64,000 bases of DNA from JBCBWG01 sp036804185 (lineage in GTDB: Bacteria; Pseudomonadota; Alphaproteobacteria; Rhizobiales; Hyphomicrobiaceae): positions 20,757 to 84,756 of the forward strand of contig JBHJOC010000040.1 in NCBI GenBank assembly GCA_050330095.1, written 5' to 3'. The notes beneath the pieces were generated by a model, which saw only the letters and a list, made by a program, of their open reading frames with translations, made no database searches and was not told the origin of the DNA. Both the position numbers and the translations under genes were made by a program. Of this stretch, positions 9,509-18,098 are shown piece after piece. Numbering within the stretch: position 1 is the stretch's first letter; every line of letters starts with the position of its first letter.

Positions 9509-9567
9509 AGCATTTTAATCCGTCCACTTGACCGCGCATGCGGCCACGTGCTGTCGGATCATGCTCC
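9506..9567 (-). repeat. AGAGCA...TGCTCT intergenic palindromic repeat (copy 1)
   Basis: This 62-base element begins with TAGAGCA, whose TAG is the stop codon of the dehydrogenase, and ends with ATGCTCC. Its reverse complement aligns with 20033-20095, sharing GATCCGAC, CACGTG and CGCATGCGCGGT. Elements with this type of ends are familiar in intergenic DNA of Hyphomicrobiales. Confidence 0.7.
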
Positions 9568-9570
9568 AGT

Positions 9571-9637
9571 GCCCGCTTTCCTCGGTTCGTTTCGGCGTCC
9601 GACGAGGGCGACAGACGAACTCCGGAAATCGGGTGCT
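9571..9637. repeat. Dispersed hairpin repeat, module 1 (copy 1)
   Basis: CCCGCTTTCCTCGGTTCGTT and the following CGGCGTCCGACGAGGGCGAC and AGACGAACTCCGGAAATCGG closely match the hairpins at 24150-24213 and 44100-44165. The ends are self-complementary, so it can fold into an imperfect stem. It lies between two convergent genes. Confidence 0.65.
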
Positions 9638-11042
9638 AGTCCATCGACTTGACGATTTCCTCGGTCATCTTCTTGGCATCACCGAGGATCATCATCGTGT
9701 TGTCGCGGTAAAACAGCGGATTGTCGATTCCCGCATAACCCGACGACAATGAGCGCTTGTTGAACATCACAGTGCCGGCCTTCCAGACCTGAAGCACCGG
9801 CATGCCGTAAATCGGCGACGACGGGTCTTCTTCGGCAGCGGGGTTCGTCACGTCATTGGCGCCAATCACGTAGGCAATATCGGCCTGCGCAAACTCTGAG
9901 TTGATGTCCTCGAGCTCGAACACCTCGTCATAGGGCACGTTGGCCTCGGCCAGCAGCACGTTCATGTGGCCTGGCATGCGGCCCGCAACGGGATGGATCG
10001 CGTATTTCACCTCGACGCCGTGCTCCTTCAGCGTATCGGCCATCTCGCGCAGCGCGTGCTGAGCCTGCGCCACCGCCATGCCGTAGCCGGGCACGATGAT
10101 GACCTTGGAGGCGTTCTTCATCAGGAACGCCGCATCGTCGGCGGCACCCTGTTTGATCACGCGCGGAACACCATCGTCCGTTGACGGGCCCGAGGTCTCG
10201 CCACCGAAGCCGCCAAGGATCACCGAGATGAACGAGCGGTTCATGCCCTTGCACATGATATAGGACAGGATTGCACCGGACGAGCCGACGAGCGCTCCCG
10301 TGATGATCAGGGCGATGTTGCCAAGCGTGAAGCCGATCCCTGCCGCAGCCCATCCCGAATAGGAGTTGAGCATCGAGACGACGACGGGCATATCGGCGCC
10401 ACCGATGGGAATGATGATCAGAACGCCAAGAACCAGGGCCAGGATCGTGATCACCCAGAACAGGGGCTGCGAGCCCCCGCCATAGCAGAACCACGCCACG
10501 AGGATCACAAGAAGTGCGCCGAGGCCGGCATTGATCAGGTGCCGGGATGGCAGCAGGATGGGCTTCCCGGACATGCGGCCGGAAAGTTTGGCGAACGCGA
10601 TGACTGACCCAGTGAACGTGATCGCACCGATCGCGGTGCCAAGCGACATTTCAAGCAGCGAAATCCCAGGGATGTTTCCTGAAGTCCCGATGCCGAAGGC
10701 TTCCGGAGATGTCAGCGCTGCTGCTGCCACGAATACGGCGGCAAGCCCGACGAGCGAGTGGAACGCGGCGACCAGCTCCGGCATCGCCGTCATCGGGATC
10801 CGTTGTGCGATCGTCGCGCCGATCCCACCGCCAACGGCAAGGCCGGCCGCAATGAGCGCCCAGGTCCAGAAGCTATCCGGCGCCGAGAGCTGAAACATCG
10901 TGGTCAGCACGGCAATCGCCATGCCGATCATGCCATAGTTGTTTCCCTGACGGGACGTTTCAGGGCTCGACAGGCCGCGGAGGGCGAGGATGAAGAGGAT
11001 GCCCGAAATGAGGTAGAGCAGAGCAACGATATTGGGGTTCAT
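9636..11042 (-). CDS. pntB: NAD(P) transhydrogenase subunit beta
   Basis: PntB forms part of the proton-translocating inner-membrane enzyme that drives NADPH formation from NADH with the proton gradient. The 468-residue length is normal. The N-terminal two-thirds are multi-spanning hydrophobic helices. The C-terminal third is the soluble NADP-binding domain III, with VPGYGMAVAQAQH, HPVAGRMPGHMNVLLAEA and GANDVTNPAAEEDP, the signature for NADP(H) binding. It is the last gene of an operon reading leftwards from about 13.15 kb. Confidence 0.97.
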   Translation of the reverse strand: MNPNIVALLYLISGILFILALRGLSSPETSRQGNNYGMIGMAIAVLTTMFQLSAPDSFWTWALIAAGLAVGGGIGATIAQRIPMTAMPELVAAFHSLVGLAAVFVAAAALTSPEAFGIGTSGNIPGISLLEMSLGTAIGAITFTGSVIAFAKLSGRMSGKPILLPSRHLINAGLGALLVILVAWFCYGGGSQPLFWVITILALVLGVLIIIPIGGADMPVVVSMLNSYSGWAAAGIGFTLGNIALIITGALVGSSGAILSYIMCKGMNRSFISVILGGFGGETSGPSTDDGVPRVIKQGAADDAAFLMKNASKVIIVPGYGMAVAQAQHALREMADTLKEHGVEVKYAIHPVAGRMPGHMNVLLAEANVPYDEVFELEDINSEFAQADIAYVIGANDVTNPAAEEDPSSPIYGMPVLQVWKAGTVMFNKRSLSSGYAGIDNPLFYRDNTMMILGDAKKMTEEIVKSMD

Positions 11043-11112
11043 GGCGCAGGGTATCCTGTCGATCGTTCATTTCGATGCTCGGCCCGACTGGCCGGCTCAG
11101 GTTCAGGAAATC

Positions 11113-11367
11113 TCAGCGGGGCGATGTGGTTTCGGGCACTGGTGCGGCGACGATGCGGGCAGTCATTCGACGGACCAAGGGCGCGATGATGAGAACGCTC
11201 GGGAATGCGATCGCCCAAGCAGCAAGCCAGCTGGTCATCCAGACACTCACGAGGTTTTCAACGAAGCCCAGCGCATAGAGCGTCGCGATGCCAGTGGTGA
11301 TCAAGGACATGAGGCCTGAGAGGAGGAGGCCGAAGACGAACGGCTCGGTTGCGCGCGGCAGCTTCAT
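11113..11367 (-). CDS. DUF2798-like small membrane protein within the pnt operon
   Basis: This 84-residue protein has two hydrophobic segments, about 10-30 (FVFGLLLSGLMSLITTGIAT) and 43-63. The second half resembles DUF2798 with a WLAAWAIAFPSVLIIAPLVRR-like stretch followed by MTARIV. Its function is unknown. It sits 13 bases downstream of pntAB and 70 bases upstream of pntB on the same strand, so it is co-transcribed with the transhydrogenase. The chosen ATG at 11367 begins just before the first helix; an upstream ATG at 11409 would overlap pntAB. Confidence 0.72.
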   Translation of the reverse strand: MKLPRATEPFVFGLLLSGLMSLITTGIATLYALGFVENLVSVWMTSWLAAWAIAFPSVLIIAPLVRRMTARIVAAPVPETTSPR

Positions 11368-11380
11368 GGCGAGGCTCGCC

Positions 11381-11767
11381 TCACCGCTCTTTCTTCTTGT
11401 ACATCGCAAGCATCCGTTGGGTGACCAGGAAGCCGCCGAAGATGTTGATGGCTGCCATCACGAGCGCGAGGAACCCAAAGAACTTGGACAGGGCAGCGCC
11501 TTCGGTTGCGAGCGACACGCCGACCGCGAGAAGAGCGCCAACAACGATCACGGACGAAATCGCATTGGTGACGGCCATCAGCGGCGTGTGCAGCGCCGGC
11601 GTGACAGACCAGACCACGTAATATCCGACGAAGATTGCGATCACGAATACCATCAGGCGGTAAATCGCGGGATCGACATCGTCGCCAATGCCAGCGGCCG
11701 CAAACGCTGCCGTCGGCAACGCCACGAGCAAAGCCGCAGCAAAGAGCGCAGAGCAGAAGTTACGCAT
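11381..11767 (-). CDS. pntAB: NAD(P) transhydrogenase subunit alpha 2 (membrane part)
   Basis: In three-gene transhydrogenases the membrane helices of subunit alpha are encoded separately. This 128-residue protein has a signal-like hydrophobic N-terminus (about 4-24) and three further helices at about 33-52, 60-85 and 90-115, with TPALHTPLMAVTNAISS, the conserved loop of the alpha2 family. The ATG at 11767 overlaps the pntAA stop in ATGCGTAA and is preceded by AAGGAGG inside pntAA, indicating translational coupling. Confidence 0.93.
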   Translation of the reverse strand: MRNFCSALFAAALLVALPTAAFAAAGIGDDVDPAIYRLMVFVIAIFVGYYVVWSVTPALHTPLMAVTNAISSVIVVGALLAVGVSLATEGAALSKFFGFLALVMAAINIFGGFLVTQRMLAMYKKKER

Positions 11768-12911
11768 GGGCCGGCTCCTCCTTCGGCAACAGGTTCGGGT
11801 GAACAACCTTGCCATCGCGCACGATCACCGTGCCTTTGACGACGTCGTCGTTCCAATCGATCTTCAAGGTCCCGCTCGCCTTATCGATCAGCGGCTGCAG
11901 GAAGTTAAACACGTTCTTGGCGTAAAGCGTGGAGGCGTTCACCGGCACGGTCCCTGCCAAGTTGAGCGGACCTACGACGCGAACGCCGTTGATATCGACC
12001 GTTCTGCCAGGCTCGGTGACCTCGCAGTTGCCACCGCGTTCCGCAGCGAGATCGATGATCACGGCACCAGGCTTCATCGTCTCGACCATGGCGCGCGTGA
12101 TCAGGATTGGCGCTGGCCGGCCAGGAATGAGGGCCGTCGTAATTACGATGTCTTGGGCCTTGATATGGTTCGCGACGAGGTCGCGCTGCTTGGCCTGATA
12201 CTCCGCCGACATGGGCTTGGCGTAGCCAGCCGCTGTCTGGGCCTGCTTGAACTCGTCGTCCTCCACCGCAATGAACTTCGCGCCGAGCGACTGAACCTGC
12301 TCCTTGGTGGCCGGGCGCACATCGGTCGCCGTCACGACCGAACCAAGCCTGCGAGCCGTCGCGATCGCCTGCAGACCCGCAACCCCTACGCCCATGATGA
12401 AAACGCGGGCGGCCGGCACCGTGCCTGCCGCCGTCATCATCATCGGTGTCGCTTGCTCGAACATTGAGGCCGCGTCGATCACAGCCTTGTAGCCCGCGAG
12501 GTTCGCTTGGCTCGACAGCACGTCCATCGACTGGGCACGTGTGATCCGCGGAATGAATTCCATGGAAAACAGGGCACGGCCGTCTGTTGACTGAGCGGCC
12601 AAGGTGTCTGCGTCCTGATAGGGGTCGAAGATCGCCAAAATGACGGCCCCTGACTTCGAGGCCGCGATCGTCTCAGGCGACGGTCGGCGCACCTGAACCA
12701 GAACATCAGCACCGGCAATCGCCGTCCCCGCGTCGGCGACAACCTCAGCACCAGCAGCTGCATAATCCGCGTCCGAGAAGCGCGATCTTAACCCAACGCC
12801 ACGCTGAACCTTGACCTGACACCCGAGACCAACGAAGCGCTTTGCCGTTTCAGGCGAAATTGCAACGCGCGATTCGAACTCGGACTCGTGCGTTGTCGCG
12901 ATGGTCACCAT
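11760..12911 (-). CDS. pntAA: NAD(P) transhydrogenase subunit alpha 1 (NAD-binding part)
   Basis: This is the soluble, NAD(H)-binding domain I of the transhydrogenase. The 383-residue product is related to alanine dehydrogenase: an N-terminal half with ESEFESRVAISPETAKR, and a Rossmann region with FIMGVGVAGLQAIATARRLG and ATDVRPATKEQVQSLGAKF. The region with DIVITTALIPGRPAPILIT is the mobile loop typical of PntA. It lacks the membrane helices, which are in pntAB, so this is the split alphaproteobacterial type. It starts about 100 bases after the small cytochrome oxidase subunit IV-like gene. Confidence 0.96.
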   Translation of the reverse strand: MVTIATTHESEFESRVAISPETAKRFVGLGCQVKVQRGVGLRSRFSDADYAAAGAEVVADAGTAIAGADVLVQVRRPSPETIAASKSGAVILAIFDPYQDADTLAAQSTDGRALFSMEFIPRITRAQSMDVLSSQANLAGYKAVIDAASMFEQATPMMMTAAGTVPAARVFIMGVGVAGLQAIATARRLGSVVTATDVRPATKEQVQSLGAKFIAVEDDEFKQAQTAAGYAKPMSAEYQAKQRDLVANHIKAQDIVITTALIPGRPAPILITRAMVETMKPGAVIIDLAAERGGNCEVTEPGRTVDINGVRVVGPLNLAGTVPVNASTLYAKNVFNFLQPLIDKASGTLKIDWNDDVVKGTVIVRDGKVVHPNLLPKEEPAHA

Positions 12912-13010
12912 GCGGGAACTCCGAGTGGGTGCGAGGCAAAAAAGAAGGGAGCGCAGACCGGTTCACCACCGGTCACGCTTGGGTGGGCAGTCCGACACCT
13001 AGCAATTCGT

Positions 13011-13154
13011 CTAAACCAACGTCAACGCCATCACGATGAGAAGCAGTGATATGGCGACGACGACGATCTTGGTGAGCTGCATGAAGCCGCGATAGGTGCG
13101 CTCATGTTCCGCATAGTCCATGTTTCGATTGCCGTTCGACGTGTCGACGCTCAT
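13011..13154 (-). CDS. aa3-type cytochrome c oxidase subunit IV-like small protein
   Basis: The 47-residue product is typical in size. A polar N-terminus contains MDYAEHERTYRGF, the conserved signature of bacterial aa3 oxidase subunit IV, followed by one membrane helix at about 29-47 (KIVVVAISLLLIVMALTLV). GGGAGA lies 7 bases before the ATG. It is the first gene of the transhydrogenase operon. Subunit IV in Paracoccus is a dispensable single-helix oxidase subunit. Its position ahead of pntAA suggests either co-regulation of respiration and NADPH supply or a role with the transhydrogenase. Confidence 0.85.
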   Translation of the reverse strand: MSVDTSNGNRNMDYAEHERTYRGFMQLTKIVVVAISLLLIVMALTLV

Positions 13155-13781
13155 CGTCAGTCTCCCGTTCTTGGGCGCAGGCGGGCATCAGACACACCGC
13201 CAACCGTGGTTAGGCCCATCTCGTCCTGCCTCACAAGAGCCAAAGCCCCATGCAGGCCAAGCCGCAGGTGGCGTGTCGGATAACGGGCCGAAACGCCCGC
13301 TGAGGTCGGCGATGCGGTAGCGCGCGCACCCGAACGCGTTGCACGCCACCTTGTCCATAGGACCGTCGTCGGAGTTCAGTCAAACCTCGACGCAATTTTC
13401 GGCTGAGCCCCACGCCGTGGAGGCGCGTGACGGTCGCACTTGCGATGCTGATTGGCAACGCTTGAAAGTTACGAACACCTTCTCGACAGCCGTCGCGATG
13501 ATGACGCATTGGGCAGGCCACTAACCCGAATTCGCGGGCGTGCGGGGTTTAATCTCAAAGTTGGCCCCAGCGGCAACGCGATGCACGTGCCTTCAGATGG
13601 CGGGCGGCAAGCCACGGATCACTCTGACCCTACTCATGATTAGCCTCCCGAGGCTCAGCCACGGCGGCTCCAGTTTGAGAGGTCCCCCGACTGAGCCCGG
13701 TTGTCGTCCGCGACACGCCAATACCTTCAACGCCGTCTAAGCTTTCCACTCCAAGATCATCGCACCCAGGATCATGATACG
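13155..13781. other. Intergenic region between the pnt operon and an exported protein gene
   Basis: This 627-base stretch lies between divergent genes and should contain both promoters. Several open frames of 60-96 codons cross it, but none has a family match, a good ribosome-binding site or a sensible composition. I see no RNA gene or clear repeat. Confidence 0.55.
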
Positions 13782-14408
13782 ATGACACATCGCCCCGTGG
13801 TCGCCGCCCTCGGCGCATTCGCCGTCGCACTCCCTCTCGCTTTCGGCACACTCGTGCCGGTACAGGCGCAGGGTATCGAGGCTGCCTCTGACGAAAAAGC
13901 GCGCCTGAAAGCGTGCGAAGAACAGCTGTGCCGCGTCGCCATCGCGCCAACCAGTGCTGATGCGACCCCGCTCGCCTGCAGCCTGACGAAAACGTGGCAA
14001 AAGTCGTCGATCGTCGATGGGGTGCGCGAGAAGAAGGTGTCATGGACCTTCGGCGACGCGCGCTGCGATCTCGATGTCTCGATGAGCCGCGACGCGTTCG
14101 CCAAGGCACTAAGCTCGCCAAGCCACGACGTCGTGTTCGAGCCGCACAAGGTGTCCTGCAAGATCGAGCGCGAAAGCGAGATCACCGACGTGGCGATCAC
14201 GCTGGCACCGAAGATCTCGTTCAAGGATGGCAAGGCCCACAAGGCCTACCTCAATGTCTCGACCGTCGAGGCGCCAACCATCATCAAGGGCGCCATCTGG
14301 ACTGTGAGCCAGATCGAGGATCGCGTTGGCTTGTTCCACGGCGAGATCATCGAGCAGATCAATAAGTTCCTGTTCGAGAAGTGCCCGCAGCGCTACTCGA
14401 GCAACTGA
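13782..14408 (+). CDS. Exported protein of unknown function with six cysteines
   Basis: The 208-residue product begins with a signal peptide (MTHRPVVAALGAFAVALPLA and onwards, probable cleavage after VQA near residue 29). The mature part has six cysteines (in ACEEQLC, LACSL, ARCDL, VSCKI and EKCPQ), which suits disulphides in the periplasm. CRVAIAP followed by a Lys/Trp-rich strand and SWTFGDARCDLDVSM suggest a small beta-sheet domain. I do not recognise the family. The ATG at 13782 has AGGA 10 bases upstream. Its neighbours are on the opposite strand, so it is monocistronic. Confidence 0.72.
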   Translation: MTHRPVVAALGAFAVALPLAFGTLVPVQAQGIEAASDEKARLKACEEQLCRVAIAPTSADATPLACSLTKTWQKSSIVDGVREKKVSWTFGDARCDLDVSMSRDAFAKALSSPSHDVVFEPHKVSCKIERESEITDVAITLAPKISFKDGKAHKAYLNVSTVEAPTIIKGAIWTVSQIEDRVGLFHGEIIEQINKFLFEKCPQRYSSN

Positions 14409-14753
14409 CGGGCCCGCTCTCGCGCTTCGGCTCTGCGGGATGGCAGCGGCGACGTTGTCATCCGGGCTGAGCCGCAGTGGAGCTGGCGCCCGCGCTTGGA
14501 CCCGGCCGCCCGAGGCGTCGCAGAGGTCAAAGCAAACTCGAGCAAGGTCCGATCTCGCGGAATCTCCTGTACGATCCGCAGATCGGATAAAGTCGCTCCA
14601 GTGGCCTGTCTCGCCCAAATCGCCATGCTGGCCGCAACCGCTGACGCGTTAGGCGAGATTATGAAGGCCACGAGCGACATTAATGGCCCTGGCCGTATGG
14701 CCATGACCGAAATGACTTGATCGATCCAGGCGAAGGGTCATTCGCCACTGACG
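14409..14753. other. Gap between convergent genes
   Basis: This 345-base stretch lies between the ends of two convergent genes. Open frames exist, but their translations are rich in Arg, Ser and Ala and carry no motif. No U-tract terminator stands out. Confidence 0.5.
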
Positions 14754-15035
14754 TCACCGCCGCGCGCCAGCCCGATACCAGTAAATGAACCCGACGGTCA
14801 CAGCCGCCGTCAGGATCATCGTCGCCATGACATCGGTTTTCTGGATGAACTGCATCCACAGCGTGTAGCCGCCGAACCAGCCGCCATTTCCGGTCAACAC
14901 GGTGTTCAGTGTCAACACGACAAGGATGGCGAATGCCGTCAGCCCAACGCCCATCGCAATTTCGAGGGCTCGCTTGAGCACTTTCGGCACGGACATATTC
15001 GTCTTGCCGATATGGAGTTGCGTCCGGTCGGACAT
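14754..15035 (-). CDS. Small two-helix membrane protein, unknown function
   Basis: The 93-residue product has hydrophobic segments at about 26-46 (EIAMGVGLTAFAILVVLTLN) and 67-85 (TDVMATMILTAAVTVGFIYW), and ends YRAGARR, so positive charges sit at the C-terminus. A glycine/aromatic loop (GNGGWFGGYTLW) joins the helices. I do not recognise a family. It is read on the same strand as folA and thyA but lies 180 bases downstream of folA. Confidence 0.6.
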   Translation of the reverse strand: MSDRTQLHIGKTNMSVPKVLKRALEIAMGVGLTAFAILVVLTLNTVLTGNGGWFGGYTLWMQFIQKTDVMATMILTAAVTVGFIYWYRAGARR

Positions 15036-15218
15036 CGCTTGGCTCCTTGGCTCCGATCAATCATTGCGAGCATTTTTCAGACTGGCGATTGCACGAATCG
15101 CGCGACCAAAATCTGAGCCGCATTTGTGGCGCTCGGCGGGACAGGCCGACGACGACCGGCACGAGCCGCATGGGCGATGCACGGATGCAACGGTCCCCAA
15201 AAGAATGGACCCGTCCGT

Positions 15219-15743
15219 TCAGAGGCGGTCGTAGATGAGCAGCGTGGCTTTGTGGTCGTCGCGCGGGTCTGGCTCAATCTCGATGCGATCAACGAGCTGC
15301 CACGCATGAGGTTCAAGCGGATCGAACCAAGCGTCGCCGCGCGGTTCGGCCTCGACCAATGTCATGTAGATCCGGTCTGTCCGAGCCCGCGTCGCGCGAT
15401 AGATTTCTCCGCCACCGACGATCGCGACTTCTTCAAGACCCTTGCCGGAGGCCTCCAGCCTGGCGGCTTCAACGGCGGCGTCAATGTCGGTGAAAACCAG
15501 GACGCCTGCAGGCTGGAACATGACATCACGCGAGACGACGTAACTGGTGCGGTGTGGCAGCGGGCGACCGATCGCCTCGAACGTCCGTCGCCCCATTACG
15601 ATCGGCTTGTGGAGTGTAAGACGCTTAAACACCTTGAGATCGCTCGGCACCGACCACGGCAGGCGCCCCGCAACTCCGATCACACCATTACGAGCAACAG
15701 CGACCACCTGAACCAGCCTGGTGCGATCCGACTGCAGGCTCAT
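15219..15743 (-). CDS. folA: Dihydrofolate reductase
   Basis: DHFR reduces dihydrofolate to tetrahydrofolate with NADPH, regenerating the cofactor oxidised by ThyA. The 174-residue product carries the Met20-loop region NGVIGVAGRLPW, the catalytic Asp in PSDLKVFKRLT, the NADP-binding VMGRRTFEAIGRPLPHR and the GGGEIYRAT loop. Its ATG overlaps the thyA stop by four bases (ATGA), so the two are translationally coupled. Confidence 0.96.
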   Translation of the reverse strand: MSLQSDRTRLVQVVAVARNGVIGVAGRLPWSVPSDLKVFKRLTLHKPIVMGRRTFEAIGRPLPHRTSYVVSRDVMFQPAGVLVFTDIDAAVEAARLEASGKGLEEVAIVGGGEIYRATRARTDRIYMTLVEAEPRGDAWFDPLEPHAWQLVDRIEIEPDPRDDHKATLLIYDRL

Positions 15744-16534
15744 ACGGCCACCGGCGCTTTGATATGAGGATGCGGGTCATACCCGTCGAGAGAAAAATCC
15801 GAGAAGCGGAAGCCAAAGATGCTCTCGACCTCGCGCTTGATCGACATTGTCGGCAGCGGCCTCGGCTCGCGCGCAAGTTGCAGTTCGGATTGCTCAAGGT
15901 GGTTGAGATACAGGTGAGCATCGCCAAGCGTATGGATGAACTCGCCGGGCTCGAGGCCGCAGACGTGTGCCAACATCTCGGTCAACAGCGCGTAGCTTGC
16001 GATATTGAACGGGACGCCGAGGAAAATATCCGCCGATCGCTGGTAGAGCTGACAGGAAAGTCGGCCGTCTGCGACGTAGAACTGGAACAGGCAATGACAG
16101 GGCGCGAGCGCCATGTGCGGCAGGTCCGCCGGGTTCCAGGCCGATACTATGATGCGCCGCGAGTCGGGGTCGTTTCGAATCAGGCCGACCGCGTTTGAGA
16201 TCTGATCGATCGTCCGACCGTCAGGCGCCGACCAGGATCGCCACTGGTGACCGTAGACAGGTCCGAGATCGCCGTTGGCATCAGCCCACTCGTCCCAGAT
16301 GCTGACCCCGTTGTCCTTGAGATACGCGATATTGGTGTCGCCGCTGAGGAACCAGAGGAGCTCATGGATGATTGAACGGACGTGGAGCTTCTTGGTGGTC
16401 ACCAACGGAAAGCCCTGGGCGAGGTCGAAGCGCATCTGGTGGCCGAAAACGCTCAGCGTCCCAGTTCCGGTACGGTCCGTCTTTCGCGTGCCGGTCTCGA
16501 GAACGCGGCGCATCAAATCGTGATACTGTTCCAT
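15740..16534 (-). CDS. thyA: Thymidylate synthase (folate-dependent)
   Basis: ThyA methylates dUMP to dTMP using methylenetetrahydrofolate. From the ATG at 16534 the product has 264 residues, the same as the Escherichia coli enzyme. The catalytic Cys146 lies in LAPCHCLFQF. RTGTGTLSVFG and the phosphate-binding RRIIVSAWNPADLPHM are also visible. The frame extends to 16600, but the extra residues are not conserved. It is the first gene of the thyA-folA pair. Confidence 0.97.
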   Translation of the reverse strand: MEQYHDLMRRVLETGTRKTDRTGTGTLSVFGHQMRFDLAQGFPLVTTKKLHVRSIIHELLWFLSGDTNIAYLKDNGVSIWDEWADANGDLGPVYGHQWRSWSAPDGRTIDQISNAVGLIRNDPDSRRIIVSAWNPADLPHMALAPCHCLFQFYVADGRLSCQLYQRSADIFLGVPFNIASYALLTEMLAHVCGLEPGEFIHTLGDAHLYLNHLEQSELQLAREPRPLPTMSIKREVESIFGFRFSDFSLDGYDPHPHIKAPVAV

Positions 16535-16693
16535 GTCCTGCTGCTCTGTTCGCCGACTTGTCTCGAAAGGCCCGAGAGCGCGGAACCTCAATTGCGGCAC
16601 GACAGCTTAACCTTGACTGGGCGGCGGCCCGACCAGCGGTTGCGCGCTGGCCATCCAGCGCAGCACAATAACTGGATTCGGTCGGACCGTCGG

Positions 16694-17437
16694 CTATTGG
16701 TTCAGCACGAACCCCATGATGCCCACAGCAATCGAATTGTAGAGGCAGTGGATGAGGATCGGAAGCCGGACCGAGCCCGACACGCGCAGCGCCCACGACA
16801 TGATCAACCCAGCCAGGAACACTTCGAAAAGTCCGATGAGAGAGTAGCCATAGTGCAGCGCCGTCCACATCAGACAGGTCACGACGGCCGCGGCCCAGAA
16901 GCCGACACCAGCCCCCTCGAGACGGCGAAGCAGCAAACCGCGGAACAACAGCTCTTCTGATACTGGCGCCCCGATCATGATCGACAGCGCGGCAAGCCAC
17001 CACAAGTCGTTGGCGAAAAACGGCGCGAACGTGCGAATATCGCGCTGGTAGGCCTCTTCGAACAACGTGAACGCCAGAGCCGTCGTGACGACAATGAACC
17101 CGACCGTGAGGCCGAGAACCTTTGCGCCATCCGGCGCGGTGACTCTGGGCTCGGTGAGCGCGAGGCCCACCACCGGGCCTTCGCGAAGGGTTACAAGCAA
17201 ACACAGGATGATCGTCGTGACCTGCAGGGCGACAAGGCCGACCACGGCCGCACCGGTCTGATCGGACCCTGGCAGCAACACCAGATACAAGCCGGCAGCG
17301 GCTTGCGCGGCGATGATCGCAACCCCGACGATGAACACGCCGAGAAGCAGGATGGACACCCGATGCATCCATGTGCGCCAAACGGCGCGGGGCGTGACGG
17401 ATTGCTCGGGCAAATCTGGTGGTGGGCGATCGGTCAT
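16694..17437 (-). CDS. CPBP-family intramembrane glutamic protease (Abi/CAAX-type)
   Basis: The product, about 247 residues, has seven to eight predicted membrane helices. The catalytic signature is present: EELLFRGLLLRR near residue 160, a preceding EEAYQRD, and the histidine in TALHYGYS followed by the conserved FLAGLIMSW segment. Bacterial members are linked to prenyl-protein processing or peptide immunity, but no bacteriocin genes are nearby and the substrate is unknown. The ATG at 17437 is preferred; an upstream ATG at 17452 adds five residues. Confidence 0.88.
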   Translation of the reverse strand: MTDRPPPDLPEQSVTPRAVWRTWMHRVSILLLGVFIVGVAIIAAQAAAGLYLVLLPGSDQTGAAVVGLVALQVTTIILCLLVTLREGPVVGLALTEPRVTAPDGAKVLGLTVGFIVVTTALAFTLFEEAYQRDIRTFAPFFANDLWWLAALSIMIGAPVSEELLFRGLLLRRLEGAGVGFWAAAVVTCLMWTALHYGYSLIGLFEVFLAGLIMSWALRVSGSVRLPILIHCLYNSIAVGIMGFVLNQ

Positions 17438-17611
17438 GCCCTGGGCTAGCATAGCTCTGCTCGAGGGTTACCTGCCATAAAGTCTCAGAGCGCGGCCCAC
17501 ACTCTCAGCCGACGTGGTCACCACGCCCAGTGGCTCGCCCGCAATCGCGCACGATGCAAGCCCCGTGGAGCAAACCGACTTGAGACCTTTTTTTCCCGAG
17601 AACATTTCTCT

Positions 17612-17975
17612 ATATATCGGGAGCCGGAGCAATCCGGCTATGGCGATAAATGGCCGTTGGAATAAGCTCATCGGACCCGGGGGCAGTACCCGGCGCCTCC
17701 ACCATCAGCGCATGACAGCCACGCGGTCGCTTGCATGGCTGCTAATTTAGCAGTGTGCTGATGATGGGGGCGAAACAGGATCGACGAGGGTGTAAAGAGC
17801 GTGCTTTTGCCCGGCATGATACCGCCGTTATCGGGTCAAACCTATAGTTGCCAATGACAACTATGCTGGTGAAGCGGTCGCTGCGTAAGCGGTGCCCAAT
17901 TCACACCCAAAGCCCTGACCGTTAGCCCGGTCAGGCGCGGTTCGGAGGGCACCGGGCAACAGAAGCCCTCCACAC
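17612..17975 (+). ncRNA. ssrA: Transfer-messenger RNA, circularly permuted two-piece form
   Basis: tmRNA rescues stalled ribosomes and adds a degradation tag. The permuted alphaproteobacterial form is seen directly. The acceptor piece comes first and ends CGCCTCC-ACCA at 17694-17704, with a T-stem CCGGG/CCCGG (17677-17681 with 17689-17693). After a spacer of about 61 bases, the coding piece starts GGGGGCG at 17766-17772. These seven bases pair completely with CGCCTCC to make the acceptor stem. The tag frame at 17850-17888 encodes ANDNYAGEAVAA and a TAA stop, close to known alpha tags. A helix CCTGACC/GGTCAGG (17914-17920 with 17929-17935) and GGAGGGC/GCCCTCC follow. Outer ends are approximate. 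sspB starts 124 bases downstream. Confidence 0.95.
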
Positions 17976-18098
17976 AAAAAAGTTCAGCCGGTGAGGTGCT
18001 TGCGCACTCGTCCGGCGCTCGCCATGAGACGATACTGCTGAACCATTGGCGGCCCGCGCTCTGTTGGCCGTCGTCCTTCGAAAAGATCAGACGGCTGC

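Noticed and set aside
13231..13521. 96-codon minus-strand open frame upstream of the pnt operon
   Set aside because: Arginine-rich translation, no ribosome-binding site and no family resemblance.
17468..17671. 67-codon minus-strand open frame upstream of sspB
   Set aside because: It overlaps the tmRNA acceptor piece, has no conserved content, and RNA structure explains the sequence better.
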